58,578 bases of DNA, taken from contig JAGHSK010000019.1 of assembly GCA_018065895.1 (NCBI GenBank), positions 1 to 58,578 of the forward strand, read 5' to 3'. The notes under the pieces were generated by a model, which did not search any database, was not told the DNA's origin, and saw only the letters and a list, made by a program, of their open reading frames with translations. Shown one piece after another: positions 1 through 7,734 of this stretch (position 1 is its first letter; each line of letters opens with the position of its first letter). This stretch comes from Candidatus Cacconaster equi. Lineage in GTDB: Bacteria; Bacteroidota; Bacteroidia; Bacteroidales; UBA932. Made by a program: the position numbers and the translations under genes.

Positions 1-168
1 GCTGTTGTCGGCCTGGGTTTCTGCATTGCATCACTTCTGTCCAAGGGAGTTCTTTCGGCAATATTGGGCGTCATAGGTTTCAGCTGTTTCTGGTCGATAC
101 TGGAACTGTTTCAACAAGAAAAGAGAGTAGCCAAAGGCTGGTTCCCATCAAATCCCAAGAAAAAGTAA
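1..168 (+). CDS. DUF4491 family membrane protein, 3' fragment
   Basis: The window opens inside this gene; 55 codons remain before TAA. The visible part has two hydrophobic segments (about residues 1-12 and 16-34 of the fragment) followed by a basic tail ending GWFPSNPKKK. The WSILELF...EKRV..GWFP ending is what I associate with the small DUF4491 inner-membrane proteins of Bacteroidota, whose function is unknown. The start and any partner genes are outside the window. Confidence 0.75.
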   Translation, partial: AVVGLGFCIASLLSKGVLSAILGVIGFSCFWSILELFQQEKRVAKGWFPSNPKKK

Positions 169-252
169 AATCCCCATTTGTCCAATTGATCATTTGAGCG
201 AAGCGAAGGCGGTATCAGCCGCCGTGGCGCAGTCTTAGATTATCTGCTTGCT

Positions 253-333
253 TTGCTACGATATAACCGTTAAACGTGGCAAAATCAATGAATTACAGGC
301 AAATTGCTACGTTTGAGGCTCTGAGTGTAGCAA
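253..333. repeat. Two palindromic units, 51-base period
   Basis: Two hairpin units lie between the DUF4491 gene and tRNA-Asn. Unit 1 has TTGCTAC at 253-259 and GTGGCAA at 276-282; unit 2 has TTGCTAC at 304-310 and GTAGCAA at 327-333. Left arms are 51 bases apart and each right arm starts 23 bases after its left arm. This is the same geometry as the arrays at 54210, 55298 and 57038, with different but still pairing stem bases. The rest of 169-350 shows nothing else I can name apart from a short GGCGG/CCGCC stem near 209-222. Confidence 0.55.
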
Positions 334-350
334 TGTTAAGGAATAGATAA

Positions 351-385
351 AGAAAAAGGCTTCACCAATTTCTTGATGAAGCCTT
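351..385 (-). terminator. Rho-independent terminator of tRNA-Asn
   Basis: A perfect 9-bp stem (AAGGCTTCA at 356-364, TGAAGCCTT at 377-385) with a 12-base loop. On the minus strand it starts two bases after the tRNA-Asn 3' end and is followed by a run of five T. It therefore reads as the intrinsic terminator of the tRNA transcript. Confidence 0.85.
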
Positions 386-386
386 G

Positions 387-460
387 CTCCTCAAGTAGGA
401 CTTGAACCTACGACCCCCTGATTAACAGTCAGGTGCTCTAACCAACTGAGCTATTGAGGA
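387..460 (-). tRNA. tRNA-Asn (GTT)
   Basis: Minus-strand cloverleaf of 74 bases. Acceptor arms TCCTCAA/TTGAGGA, D-arm with AGCTCAGTTGGTTAGAGC, anticodon arm CTGACTGTTAATCAG with anticodon GTT, T-arm with GGTTCAAGTCC, discriminator G. The 3' CCA is not encoded. The transcript has its own TACATTTG promoter at 500-507 and an intrinsic terminator directly after the gene. Confidence 0.97.
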
Positions 461-499
461 ATTTTATCAATGGAAATCCATCGTCCCCTAATGGGACTG

Positions 500-507
500 C
501 AAATGTA
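500..507 (-). promoter_or_regulatory. Promoter -7 box for tRNA-Asn
   Basis: Minus-strand TACATTTG matches the Bacteroidota -7 consensus TAnnTTTG. It lies 40 bases upstream of the tRNA 5' end. A small palindrome (GTCCC/GGGAC, about 483-497) falls in the expected leader. Confidence 0.6.
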
Positions 508-567
508 GGGCTTTTTATAACAATAGCAAAATTTTTAATAAAATTTTTGCAGAAAAATTAGTTTGCT

Positions 568-575
568 TATCTTTG
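568..575 (+). promoter_or_regulatory. Promoter -7 box for tRNA-Leu and possibly dnaG operon
   Basis: TATCTTTG fits TAnnTTTG, with a TTTG at 546-549 about 18 bases upstream as candidate -33 element. It ends 11 bases before the tRNA. No second promoter of this type is visible between the tRNA and the gene at 690. Confidence 0.7.
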
Positions 576-586
576 CGAAGTCGAAA

Positions 587-670
587 GCCCGGGTGGCGGA
601 ATCGGTAGACGCGCTAGTTTCAGGGACTAGTAACCGCAAGGTTGTGCAAGTTCGAGCCTTGTCCCGGGCA
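587..670 (+). tRNA. tRNA-Leu (CAG)
   Basis: Class II tRNA of 84 bases with long variable arm. Acceptor arms GCCCGGG/CCCGGGC, anticodon arm CTAGT-TTCAGGG-ACTAG with anticodon CAG, variable-arm stem AACCGCAAGGTT, T-arm GTTCGAGCC, discriminator A. CCA is not encoded. Only 19 bases separate it from the next start codon. Confidence 0.96.
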
Positions 671-689
671 CATATCTCCAGATAGGAAA

Positions 690-1487
690 ATGGACATCAA
701 ACAGTTTTCGAAATGTCTAAAGGATGCGATCTGCAACCTCGAAAGGGTTGCAGTTCCTTATTTAGGGATATTTCAAGCCGAGTTGATGCCCGCCAACTAT
801 TCCGACAAACAGACTACAATCAACCCTCCATACCGCAAGATGACCTTTCGAAAGTGTGAGGTCTCGAATGAAGAGGGCATCGAATTTCTTGCCTTGATCG
901 CAGAATCGATGGGTATGACCGTCGAGCAGGCAAAAGTGGAGCTTGGTTGGTGCTTGAGCCGCCTGCGTTCCGAACTGGAGGGAAACAAGGTTTGCATTCT
1001 GCCCGATCTGGGCAAGATGAAGGCCAATTCTGCCAATGACTTTTTTTTCATACCTGACGCAGGCCTGGATATTTACCCGGAAGCGGAGGGGTTCGAACCT
1101 ATCTGCATAAAGAAGCAGCAGCCTCTGTTCAATATCGTTCGTGAGGATGCTCCTGCCCGAAGACCTGAAGAAAAAAGTCCTGATTCAAGATCTGCTGAAA
1201 AGGCTGCCCGGCAGGAAGCCAGAGCTGCCGCGAAGGAGAAAAAAGCTGCTGCGAAGGAGAAAAAAGCCGTTGAAAGGGCCGCCTCGAAGGCCAAGGCAGA
1301 TAAAGCCGTATCCGACAGGCCAAAAAAGGGTAACAGGACAATTGCAGTCATTTTGATTGTGATACTTTCATTGCTTGCCTTTGTCATTCTGGCCTGGCTT
1401 GTGATGTATCTGTTCCCTGATACGTTCTCGGATTTCCTCGACCATCTTCTCTATACAAAAGAAGAACTTGAACTGCTCGGGAGGTAG
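690..1487 (+). CDS. CCDC81-type HU-domain membrane protein
   Basis: I place the start at ATG 690, preceded by GATAGG; an upstream in-frame TTG lies inside the tRNA and is rejected. The 265-residue product begins with a region resembling the paired prokaryotic HU domains of the CCDC81 type (about residues 1-110; PYLGIF, then a second helical domain). A Lys/Ala-rich, highly charged linker follows (about 155-215), then one transmembrane helix (about 217-241) and a 24-residue tail. Related Bacteroidota proteins often end in a SPOR domain; none is present here. A membrane-tethered DNA- or peptidoglycan-associated role is possible but unproven. It ends 6 bases before dnaG and probably shares its transcript. 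Confidence 0.7.
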   Translation: MDIKQFSKCLKDAICNLERVAVPYLGIFQAELMPANYSDKQTTINPPYRKMTFRKCEVSNEEGIEFLALIAESMGMTVEQAKVELGWCLSRLRSELEGNKVCILPDLGKMKANSANDFFFIPDAGLDIYPEAEGFEPICIKKQQPLFNIVREDAPARRPEEKSPDSRSAEKAARQEARAAAKEKKAAAKEKKAVERAASKAKADKAVSDRPKKGNRTIAVILIVILSLLAFVILAWLVMYLFPDTFSDFLDHLLYTKEELELLGR

Positions 1488-1493
1488 CGCGTT

Positions 1494-3488
1494 ATGATAG
1501 ATCGTGCAACTGTCGACAGAATCCTTGATGCAGTCAGGATTGAAGAGGTCATAGGTGACTTCGTCACGCTTCGCAAGAGGGGTGCCAATTATTTGGGCCT
1601 TTGTCCGTTCCATCAAGACAAGAATCCGTCAATGAGCGTCTCCGCCACAAAAGGCATATTCAAATGCTTCTCCTGTGGCAAGGCAGGCAACGCGGTGACG
1701 TTCCTGATGGAGCATGAACATCTTTCGTATTCAGATGCCCTGAGATATCTCGCGAAAAAATATCACATCGACATAGTGGAAAAGGAGGAGAGCGCCGAGG
1801 AACGTGCCGACAGGATGAAATATGAAAGTCTGTTGATAGTGTCGGAATATGCTCAAAAATTCTATCAGGATATTCTTTGGAACAGCGACGTCGGCAGGGC
1901 GATAGGCCTTTCGTATTTCAGGGAGAGGAAATTCACAGACGAGACAATCCGTAAATTCGGCCTCGGTTATTCCGCCGGACGCGATCATTCACTCAGTCAG
2001 GAGGCCATTCGCGGCGGATACAGGAAAGAGTATCTCGTTGAATCCGGACTCAGCATAGAAAGGGACAACGGTGATTTGGCAGACCGTTTCTTCGACAGGG
2101 TGATGTTCCCTATTTACTCCTTGAGCGGCAGAGTGATAGCTTTTGGCGGGCGTACGCTGAAGAATGACAAGACCGTAGCCAAATATGTCAACAGCCCGGA
2201 GACGGAAATCTACAACAAAAGCCGTTCTCTCTATGGCATGTTTCAGGCCAAGAGCGCAATCGCCAAGAGTGACAAGTGCATTCTGGTTGAAGGATACGCC
2301 GATGTGATATCAATGCATCAGTCGGGCATAGAGAATGTGGTGGCCAGCTCCGGTACTTCACTTACAGTGGAGCAGATCAGGCTCATCAAGAGATTCACCT
2401 CGAACGTCACAATCATTTACGATGGTGACGAAGCCGGTATCAAGGCCTCTTTGAGAGGAATCGATCTTGTGCTGGAGGAGGGGTTGAACGTAAAGGTTGT
2501 CCTCCTTCCTCCTGAAGATGACCCGGATTCTTTCGCCAAGGCTCATTCCCGTCAGGAGATTCTGGAGTATGTGGAGGAGAACGAGAAGGATTTCATATCG
2601 TACAAGAGTGATATTCTTTCTGCGCGTACCGCTGGTGATCCGTTGAGCAGGGCGCAGATGATAAATGACATAATCCAGAGCATTTCCGTGATTCCTGACC
2701 AGATCCTCAGGAACGTTTATGTTGAGGCCGTATCGGAACAATTCTCTCTCAAGAGCGAGTCGGTTCTGATGAAAATAGGGGAGATGCGGCGACGCAAGCG
2801 TTATATGACAGAGTCGCGGCAGCAGTATGAGCAGGAGCGTGAGGAACGTGCCTCTGCCCGGGAAACTGCCCGTCCGGAGGCCGGACAGCAGGAATCCGGT
2901 GATATCGCGGATATATACCTGTCCGTGCCGGAAAAGGAACTGACATACTACCTGATAAAGTTCGGCTCCTACGTGATGCATTTTCCGGAAGATATGGTGT
3001 ATGGCGCTCAGAAACAGCCGGATATGTCGGTGGAAGAGTACATCACCGCATCCCTTTCGGAGGATGACATTGTCTTTACGAATCCGTTGTACCGTAAACT
3101 CTACGACCAATATAACGCCTTTTCCGCCTCACTTCCGGAGGAGGACCCTGTGGAAAGGCAGAAGAAGATTGTCAGATATTTCTCCACGAACGAGGATCTT
3201 TCAATATCGAAGGCCGTTCTGGATATGGTGTGTGAAAGCCACCCGGTTACGGTAAAGGAGTATATAAATTCTCTCGTACCGGAGGAACAGCTTCTGGCAT
3301 TCAGTGTCCCGAAGGCGGTGAACAACTATAAATACAGGCTCACCGACAGGGAGTGCAAGGCTCTCGCCAAACAGATTGCCGAAGCCCAGAAGTCCGGCGA
3401 TCAGGCTCAAGCCAGGGATCTGGTGAAACGTCTGCAGATGTTCAATAAAGTCAAAAACTGTCTTGCAAAGGAGATAAAGCGGTTATAA
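1494..3488 (+). CDS. dnaG: DNA primase
   Basis: Synthesises RNA primers at the replication fork. The 664-residue product has the CHC2 zinc finger at the N-terminus (C37, H40, C58, C61), the DnaG catalytic core with a TOPRIM segment starting near residue 262 ([10 protein letters not shown], then YDGDEAG), and a C-terminal helical region for helicase binding. Length is normal for the family. The start is ATG 1494, with a GGGAGG Shine-Dalgarno-like sequence at 1480-1485 overlapping the end of the upstream gene. Translation may be coupled to that gene. Identification is secure. Confidence 0.97.
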   Translation: MIDRATVDRILDAVRIEEVIGDFVTLRKRGANYLGLCPFHQDKNPSMSVSATKGIFKCFSCGKAGNAVTFLMEHEHLSYSDALRYLAKKYHIDIVEKEESAEERADRMKYESLLIVSEYAQKFYQDILWNSDVGRAIGLSYFRERKFTDETIRKFGLGYSAGRDHSLSQEAIRGGYRKEYLVESGLSIERDNGDLADRFFDRVMFPIYSLSGRVIAFGGRTLKNDKTVAKYVNSPETEIYNKSRSLYGMFQAKSAIAKSDKCILVEGYADVISMHQSGIENVVASSGTSLTVEQIRLIKRFTSNVTIIYDGDEAGIKASLRGIDLVLEEGLNVKVVLLPPEDDPDSFAKAHSRQEILEYVEENEKDFISYKSDILSARTAGDPLSRAQMINDIIQSISVIPDQILRNVYVEAVSEQFSLKSESVLMKIGEMRRRKRYMTESRQQYEQEREERASARETARPEAGQQESGDIADIYLSVPEKELTYYLIKFGSYVMHFPEDMVYGAQKQPDMSVEEYITASLSEDDIVFTNPLYRKLYDQYNAFSASLPEEDPVERQKKIVRYFSTNEDLSISKAVLDMVCESHPVTVKEYINSLVPEEQLLAFSVPKAVNNYKYRLTDRECKALAKQIAEAQKSGDQAQARDLVKRLQMFNKVKNCLAKEIKRL

Positions 3489-3492
3489 TTCC

Positions 3493-3500
3493 TATCTTTG
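3493..3500 (+). promoter_or_regulatory. Promoter -7 box for metG
   Basis: TATCTTTG starts four bases after the dnaG stop codon and 28 bases before the metG ATG, a normal leader for a Bacteroidota promoter. No well-spaced -33 TTTG is obvious. Confidence 0.6.
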
Positions 3501-3520
3501 CAACTCAAAATCCAATAATT

Positions 3521-5572
3521 ATGAATAATTACAAGAGAAATCTCATCACTTGCGCATTGCCTTATGCGAATGGTCCGGTACACATTGGTCATCTGGCGGG
3601 AGTCTATGTCCCGGCCGACATATATGTACGTTACCTCCGAATGCGTGGGCGCGAGACACTTTTTGTATGTGGTTCCGACGAGCACGGCGTACCTGTGACG
3701 ATGGCCGCCCGCAAGGAGGGCTGTTCCCCTCAGGACATCGTTGACAAATATCACAACATCATCAAGAAATCCTTCGCCGAGTTCGGAATCGATTTTGACG
3801 TTTATTCCCGCACTACCTCCAAAGTCCACCATAAGAACGCATCGGAGTTCTTCCGCAAATTGTATGATGACGGCAAGTTCATTGAACGTGAAAGCGAGCA
3901 GTTCTACGATCCTCAGGCAAATGTTTTCCTGGCGGACCGGTACATTGTGGGCACTTGCCCGAAATGCGGGGCGGAGGGAGCTTATGGCGACCAGTGTGAG
4001 AAGTGCGGTTCAACCCTGAGCCCTGAGGAGCTGATAAATCCACATTCCAAGGTCAGCGGAGCGGAACCGATAAAGAAGAAGACAAAACATTGGTACCTTC
4101 CGTTGGATCAGTATGAAGGATGGCTTCGTGAATGGATTCTCGAAGGGCATAAGGAGTGGAAGTCCAACGTGTATGGTCAGGTCAAGTCGTGGTTGGACGG
4201 AGGTCTTCAGCCGCGTGCCGTGAGCCGTGACCTGGATTGGGGCGTACCTGTTCCTGTAGAGGGAGCAGAAGGCAAGGTGCTCTACGTTTGGTTTGATGCC
4301 CCTATCGGCTACATTTCAAATACCATCGAACTTCTGCCTGACGGTTGGGAAAAGTGGTGGAAGAGTCCTGATACCCGTCTGGTACATTTCATCGGCAAGG
4401 ACAATATCGTCTTCCACTGCATTGTGTTCCCTTCTATGCTGAAGGCCTACGGAGACGGATTCATACTTCCTGAAAATGTCCCTGCAAACGAGTTCCTCAA
4501 CCTTGAAGGTGACAAAATCTCCACCTCCCGCAACTGGGCTGTATGGCTCAATGAATATCTTCAGGATTTTCCGGGCAAACAGGACACTCTGAGATACGTG
4601 CTGACCGCCAATGCTCCTGAGACAAAAGACAACGATTTCACCTGGAAGGATTTTCAGGCCCGCAACAACAGTGAACTTGTGGCCGTGTTCGGCAATTTTG
4701 TCAACCGTGCCGTGGTGCTGACTCACAAATATTTCGGAGGAGCTGTTCCGGCAGATGCAAAACCTGAGAAGATTGACGGGGAAGTGCTGGCTCAGATGCC
4801 TTCAATCCGCAAGTCGATTGAGGACAACATTGAGAACTACAAATTCCGGGAAGCGCTGAAGGAGGCTATGAATCTTGCCCGCCTTGGCAACAAGTACCTC
4901 ACCGATACAGAGCCTTGGGCCGTGGCGAAGAGTGACCTTGACCGCACCGCATCCATCCTCAATACCTCCCTTCAGATTTGCGCGAATCTCGCAATTGCGT
5001 TCGCTCCGTTCCTTCCATTCTCTGTCAGGAAGCTCAATGGCATTCTGAACATAGAGCCTATGGGTTGGGATGACCTCGGCAGGGCCGATCTTCTCAAACC
5101 GGGACATCAGCTGAACAAGGCGGAACTGTTATTCGCAAAGATAGAGGATGATGCAATCCAGAAGCAGATGGACCGCCTTGAAGCCATCAAGAAAGCAAGG
5201 CTGGAGGCGGAAGCCGCTGCAGCCCCTGCAGTTGAAGCTGCAAAGGATGAATGCACTTTTGACCAGTTCTCCCAGATGGATATCCGCACAGCCACCGTGC
5301 TGGCTGCAGAGAGGGTTCCGAAGACCGACAAACTGCTCAAGCTCACCATTGATACCGGGCTTGACAAGAGAGTCATCGTTTCAGGTATTGCTCAATACTA
5401 TACTCCAGAGGAGATGATCGGCAAGCAGATATGCACTCTGGCAAACCTTCAGCCGCGTACAATCCGTGGCATAGAAAGCAAGGGCATGATTCTTATGGCC
5501 AAGCAGATCGACGGGACGATGCGTGTGGTATCGCCTGAAGAGAAGGTCTGCAATGGCGCTGTCGTAGGATAG
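3521..5572 (+). CDS. metG: Methionyl-tRNA synthetase
   Basis: Charges tRNA-Met. The 683-residue protein has the HIGH motif at 21-24, a zinc knuckle (C146, C149, C159, C162) and the KMSKS-equivalent KISTS at 332-336. The C-terminal 100 residues (from about 584, [14 protein letters not shown]) form the EMAP-II/Trbp111-like tRNA-binding domain used for dimerisation. An Ala/Glu-rich linker joins the two parts. It has its own promoter and converges with prfB; only 19 bases separate the stop codons and no clear terminator is visible there. Confidence 0.97.
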   Translation: MNNYKRNLITCALPYANGPVHIGHLAGVYVPADIYVRYLRMRGRETLFVCGSDEHGVPVTMAARKEGCSPQDIVDKYHNIIKKSFAEFGIDFDVYSRTTSKVHHKNASEFFRKLYDDGKFIERESEQFYDPQANVFLADRYIVGTCPKCGAEGAYGDQCEKCGSTLSPEELINPHSKVSGAEPIKKKTKHWYLPLDQYEGWLREWILEGHKEWKSNVYGQVKSWLDGGLQPRAVSRDLDWGVPVPVEGAEGKVLYVWFDAPIGYISNTIELLPDGWEKWWKSPDTRLVHFIGKDNIVFHCIVFPSMLKAYGDGFILPENVPANEFLNLEGDKISTSRNWAVWLNEYLQDFPGKQDTLRYVLTANAPETKDNDFTWKDFQARNNSELVAVFGNFVNRAVVLTHKYFGGAVPADAKPEKIDGEVLAQMPSIRKSIEDNIENYKFREALKEAMNLARLGNKYLTDTEPWAVAKSDLDRTASILNTSLQICANLAIAFAPFLPFSVRKLNGILNIEPMGWDDLGRADLLKPGHQLNKAELLFAKIEDDAIQKQMDRLEAIKKARLEAEAAAAPAVEAAKDECTFDQFSQMDIRTATVLAAERVPKTDKLLKLTIDTGLDKRVIVSGIAQYYTPEEMIGKQICTLANLQPRTIRGIESKGMILMAKQIDGTMRVVSPEEKVCNGAVVG

Positions 5573-5591
5573 AAGGCGGACAGGGAACCTT

Positions 5592-6663
5592 TTAATTGTT
5601 CATAAGGTATTCTTTCATGAAATCTCCGATATCCCCGTCGAGTACGGCCTGGGTATCGGATGTTTCATATCCGGTTCTCAAATCCTTGACCATCTTGTAA
5701 GGGTGGAGAACGTATGAGCGGATCTGCGAACCCCACTCAATCTTCTTCTTCTGCCCCTCCAGTTCGGCTTGTTTCTCCTGACGTTTCTTGAGCTCGATAT
5801 CGTACAGGTGTGATTTCAGTATGCGGAGGGCGTTCTGCCTGTTGTCAAGTTGCGACCTGGTTTCCGTATTTTCGACGACAATGCCTGTCGGGATGTGCTT
5901 CACTCTCACTCCCGTTTCAACCTTGTTGACATTCTGGCCGCCGGCTCCGGAAGAACGGAACGTGTCCCACTCGAGATCTGCGGGATTGATTTCAATGTTT
6001 ATCGAGTCATCGACCAGGGGATAAACGAATACTGAGGAGAATGTGGTTTGCCTCTTGCCCTGCGCATTGAATGGAGATATCCTGACGAGCCTGTGAACTC
6101 CGTTCTCCGCTTTAAGATAACCGTAGGCATAGTCTCCTTCAAATTGTATTGTACAGGATTTTATTCCGGCTTCGTCACCCTCGATGAATTCGGTTACGGT
6201 CATTTTGTAGCCGTTCCTTTCTCCCCAGCGTGTGTACATCCTCATCAGCATTGCAGACCAGTCGTTCGCCTCTGTTCCTCCGGCGCCGGAATTGATTGTG
6301 AGGACGGCGCCGAGGCTGTCGCCCTCTTCACCGAGCATGTTCCGCATTTCAAGGGCCTCCACCTGCTTCACCAGGTTGGCATAGGCCTTGTCGATGTCTT
6401 CTCCGGCATCTTCCCCGAATTCAAGCAAGGTTTCCAGATCCGACAGGGATGACATCAATCCGTCATAACCGTCCGTCCAGTATTTTACCTGCGACACGCT
6501 CTTCATGAAGGCTTCCGCCTTTTTCGGATCATCCCAGAAGCCTGGGGCGGTGGTCTGTGCCTGTTTCCTGCTTAGTTCATCTCTTTTCCCGGGGATGTCA
6601 AAGACACCTCCCCAACGTCTCTATCCGCTGTTTAATCTCTTTAATTTGTTCTGAAAGAATCAT
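5592..6663 (-). CDS. prfB: Peptide chain release factor 2, programmed frameshift
   Basis: Terminates translation at UGA/UAA. Translation starts at ATG 6663 and runs 21 codons to an in-frame CTT-TGA. A +1 shift that skips T6600 continues for 335 codons, giving a 356-residue protein. The main part carries the RF2 tripeptide SPF, which reads UGA, and the peptidyl-hydrolysis loop GAGGQNVNK. The GTG or ATG codons after the shift do not give a full-length factor, so the join is needed. It lies 22 bases after the TonB-plug gene and may be part of the same transcript as rlmN. Confidence 0.95.
6597..6613 (-). promoter_or_regulatory. prfB +1 frameshift site
   Basis: On the minus strand the sequence is GGGGAGGTGTCTTTGAC. 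It contains the slippery CTT codon, the RF2-cognate stop TGA followed by C, and an internal Shine-Dalgarno-like GGGGAGG just upstream. These are the three parts of the classical RF2 autoregulation signal: low RF2 slows termination at TGA and favours the shift. Confidence 0.95.
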
Positions 6664-6685
6664 AGTGTATTGCAAATTCTGATTA

Positions 6686-7288
6686 TTACTGTTTGTTCTC
6701 TTTTCTTGCAGCTCTTTTCGCTTCACGCGCTTTCTTTGCAGCGATTTTGGCCTGTCGGGCGTGTTCCCTGTCCAGTTCCTTCGCGTGCTGCGCTGCTATC
6801 GAGGTGATGAGGATGACTCCGTTTGCTCCCCGCACACCGTAAATTGCGGCGGCTCCGTCCTTGATCACGTCAATCGTAGCAATCTCGGAAGGTCTGATCT
6901 CTTCAACGCTGAATGCCTCCATTCCGTCAATCATCACGAGGGGGTCCGTATCACTCTGGATGGTGCTGATTCCTCTTATTATGAGCCCGCCGTTGGCGCT
7001 TCTGTCGACTCCTGCCACCTTTGAGCAGATGTAGTCCGCTGTGGAATTGAATGCCACCCGGTCCTGGGAGGTCAACGTTGCTCTTGAAGTGGCTGAAGTG
7101 CTGGTGTATTTAGAGGTTTCCGTATATCCGTCACTTACAATTTCATCAGTTTTCAGTGTGGTGATGTCCGATTTGTCGGAACCATCCTGCCGGGAGGAGG
7201 ATGCGCTGCGTGTGGCGGAGCAGCTTGCAATCACAAGGAATCCTGACAAGAGGAGCGCCGCGTCAAATATTGTCAACAATTTTTTCAT
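6686..7288 (-). CDS. Lipoprotein consisting of a TonB-receptor plug domain
   Basis: 200 residues. The N-terminus is a type II signal peptide with lipobox ending at C23 (VIASC). A Ser/Thr-rich spacer follows. Residues about 85-165 match the plug domain of SusC-type TonB-dependent receptors (GLIIRGIST, PLVMIDGMEA, IATIDVIKDGAAAIYG, GANGVILI). There is no beta-barrel; the protein ends in an Ala/Lys/Arg-rich tail of about 35 residues. It overlaps the end of recX by 26 bases and so is probably translationally coupled. Function is unknown; a free plug could bind outer-membrane or cell-surface partners. Confidence 0.8.
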   Translation of the reverse strand: MKKLLTIFDAALLLSGFLVIASCSATRSASSSRQDGSDKSDITTLKTDEIVSDGYTETSKYTSTSATSRATLTSQDRVAFNSTADYICSKVAGVDRSANGGLIIRGISTIQSDTDPLVMIDGMEAFSVEEIRPSEIATIDVIKDGAAAIYGVRGANGVILITSIAAQHAKELDREHARQAKIAAKKAREAKRAARKENKQ

Positions 7289-7733
7289 ATGCGTCTTTTA
7301 TTTCTGAATAATCATATCCTCGTCCGAGCGCGAAACGCAGCAGTTTTGCCTGTTTCTTTTTCATGTCGACTTCTCCGTCCAGACTCTTCCATTTTGCCTT
7401 TATTACGGCAAGCAGCTTGCTTTCGGCTCCTTCACGATCCATATCTTCGAAGGCGGAGGCAATCGCTCTGTCGTCAATTCTCTTTTGCCTGAGGGCCATT
7501 CTTATCTTGTTTGCACCCCATCCCTGAAGAACGCTCTTGTCGTGGACAAAGGCATCGGCATATCTTGTTTCATCGATATAACCGTCACGGCATAATTTTT
7601 CCACTATGTCAGAAACGTCTGATTCGGGAAGACCGCAGCCGTCCAGTTTCTTGATGATGTCACTCCTGCAACGCTCTCCAGTCGAACAGAGCCGCATCAT
7701 CCGGTCAAGTGCCTTTGTTTTGTCCGGCTCCAT
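7263..7733 (-). CDS. recX: Regulatory protein RecX
   Basis: 156 residues made of RecX-type three-helix repeats (RCRSDIIKKL, then DEIRYADAFV-like and GANKIRMALRQKRI segments). RecX proteins bind RecA filaments and limit recombinase activity. The length is typical. The start codon ATG 7733 follows the patatin-like gene stop with a single base between them, and recA itself lies about 3.4 kb away on the other strand. Family assignment is firm; the effect on RecA is inferred from the family. Confidence 0.9.
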   Translation of the reverse strand: MEPDKTKALDRMMRLCSTGERCRSDIIKKLDGCGLPESDVSDIVEKLCRDGYIDETRYADAFVHDKSVLQGWGANKIRMALRQKRIDDRAIASAFEDMDREGAESKLLAVIKAKWKSLDGEVDMKKKQAKLLRFALGRGYDYSEIKDAYEKIVDNI

Positions 7734-7734
7734 C

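Noticed and set aside
356-385. Third unit of the 253-333 array
   Set aside because: It is close to the expected place, but its centre is one base out of register and it has the T-run and position of the tRNA-Asn terminator.
2358-3110. Long minus-strand frame inside dnaG, and similar long antisense frames in gcvT, leuS and parE
   Set aside because: These are codon-bias shadows of well-identified genes and contain no recognisable domains.
5573-5591. Terminator between metG and prfB
   Set aside because: Only a 4-bp AAGG/CCTT pair is present, too weak to call.
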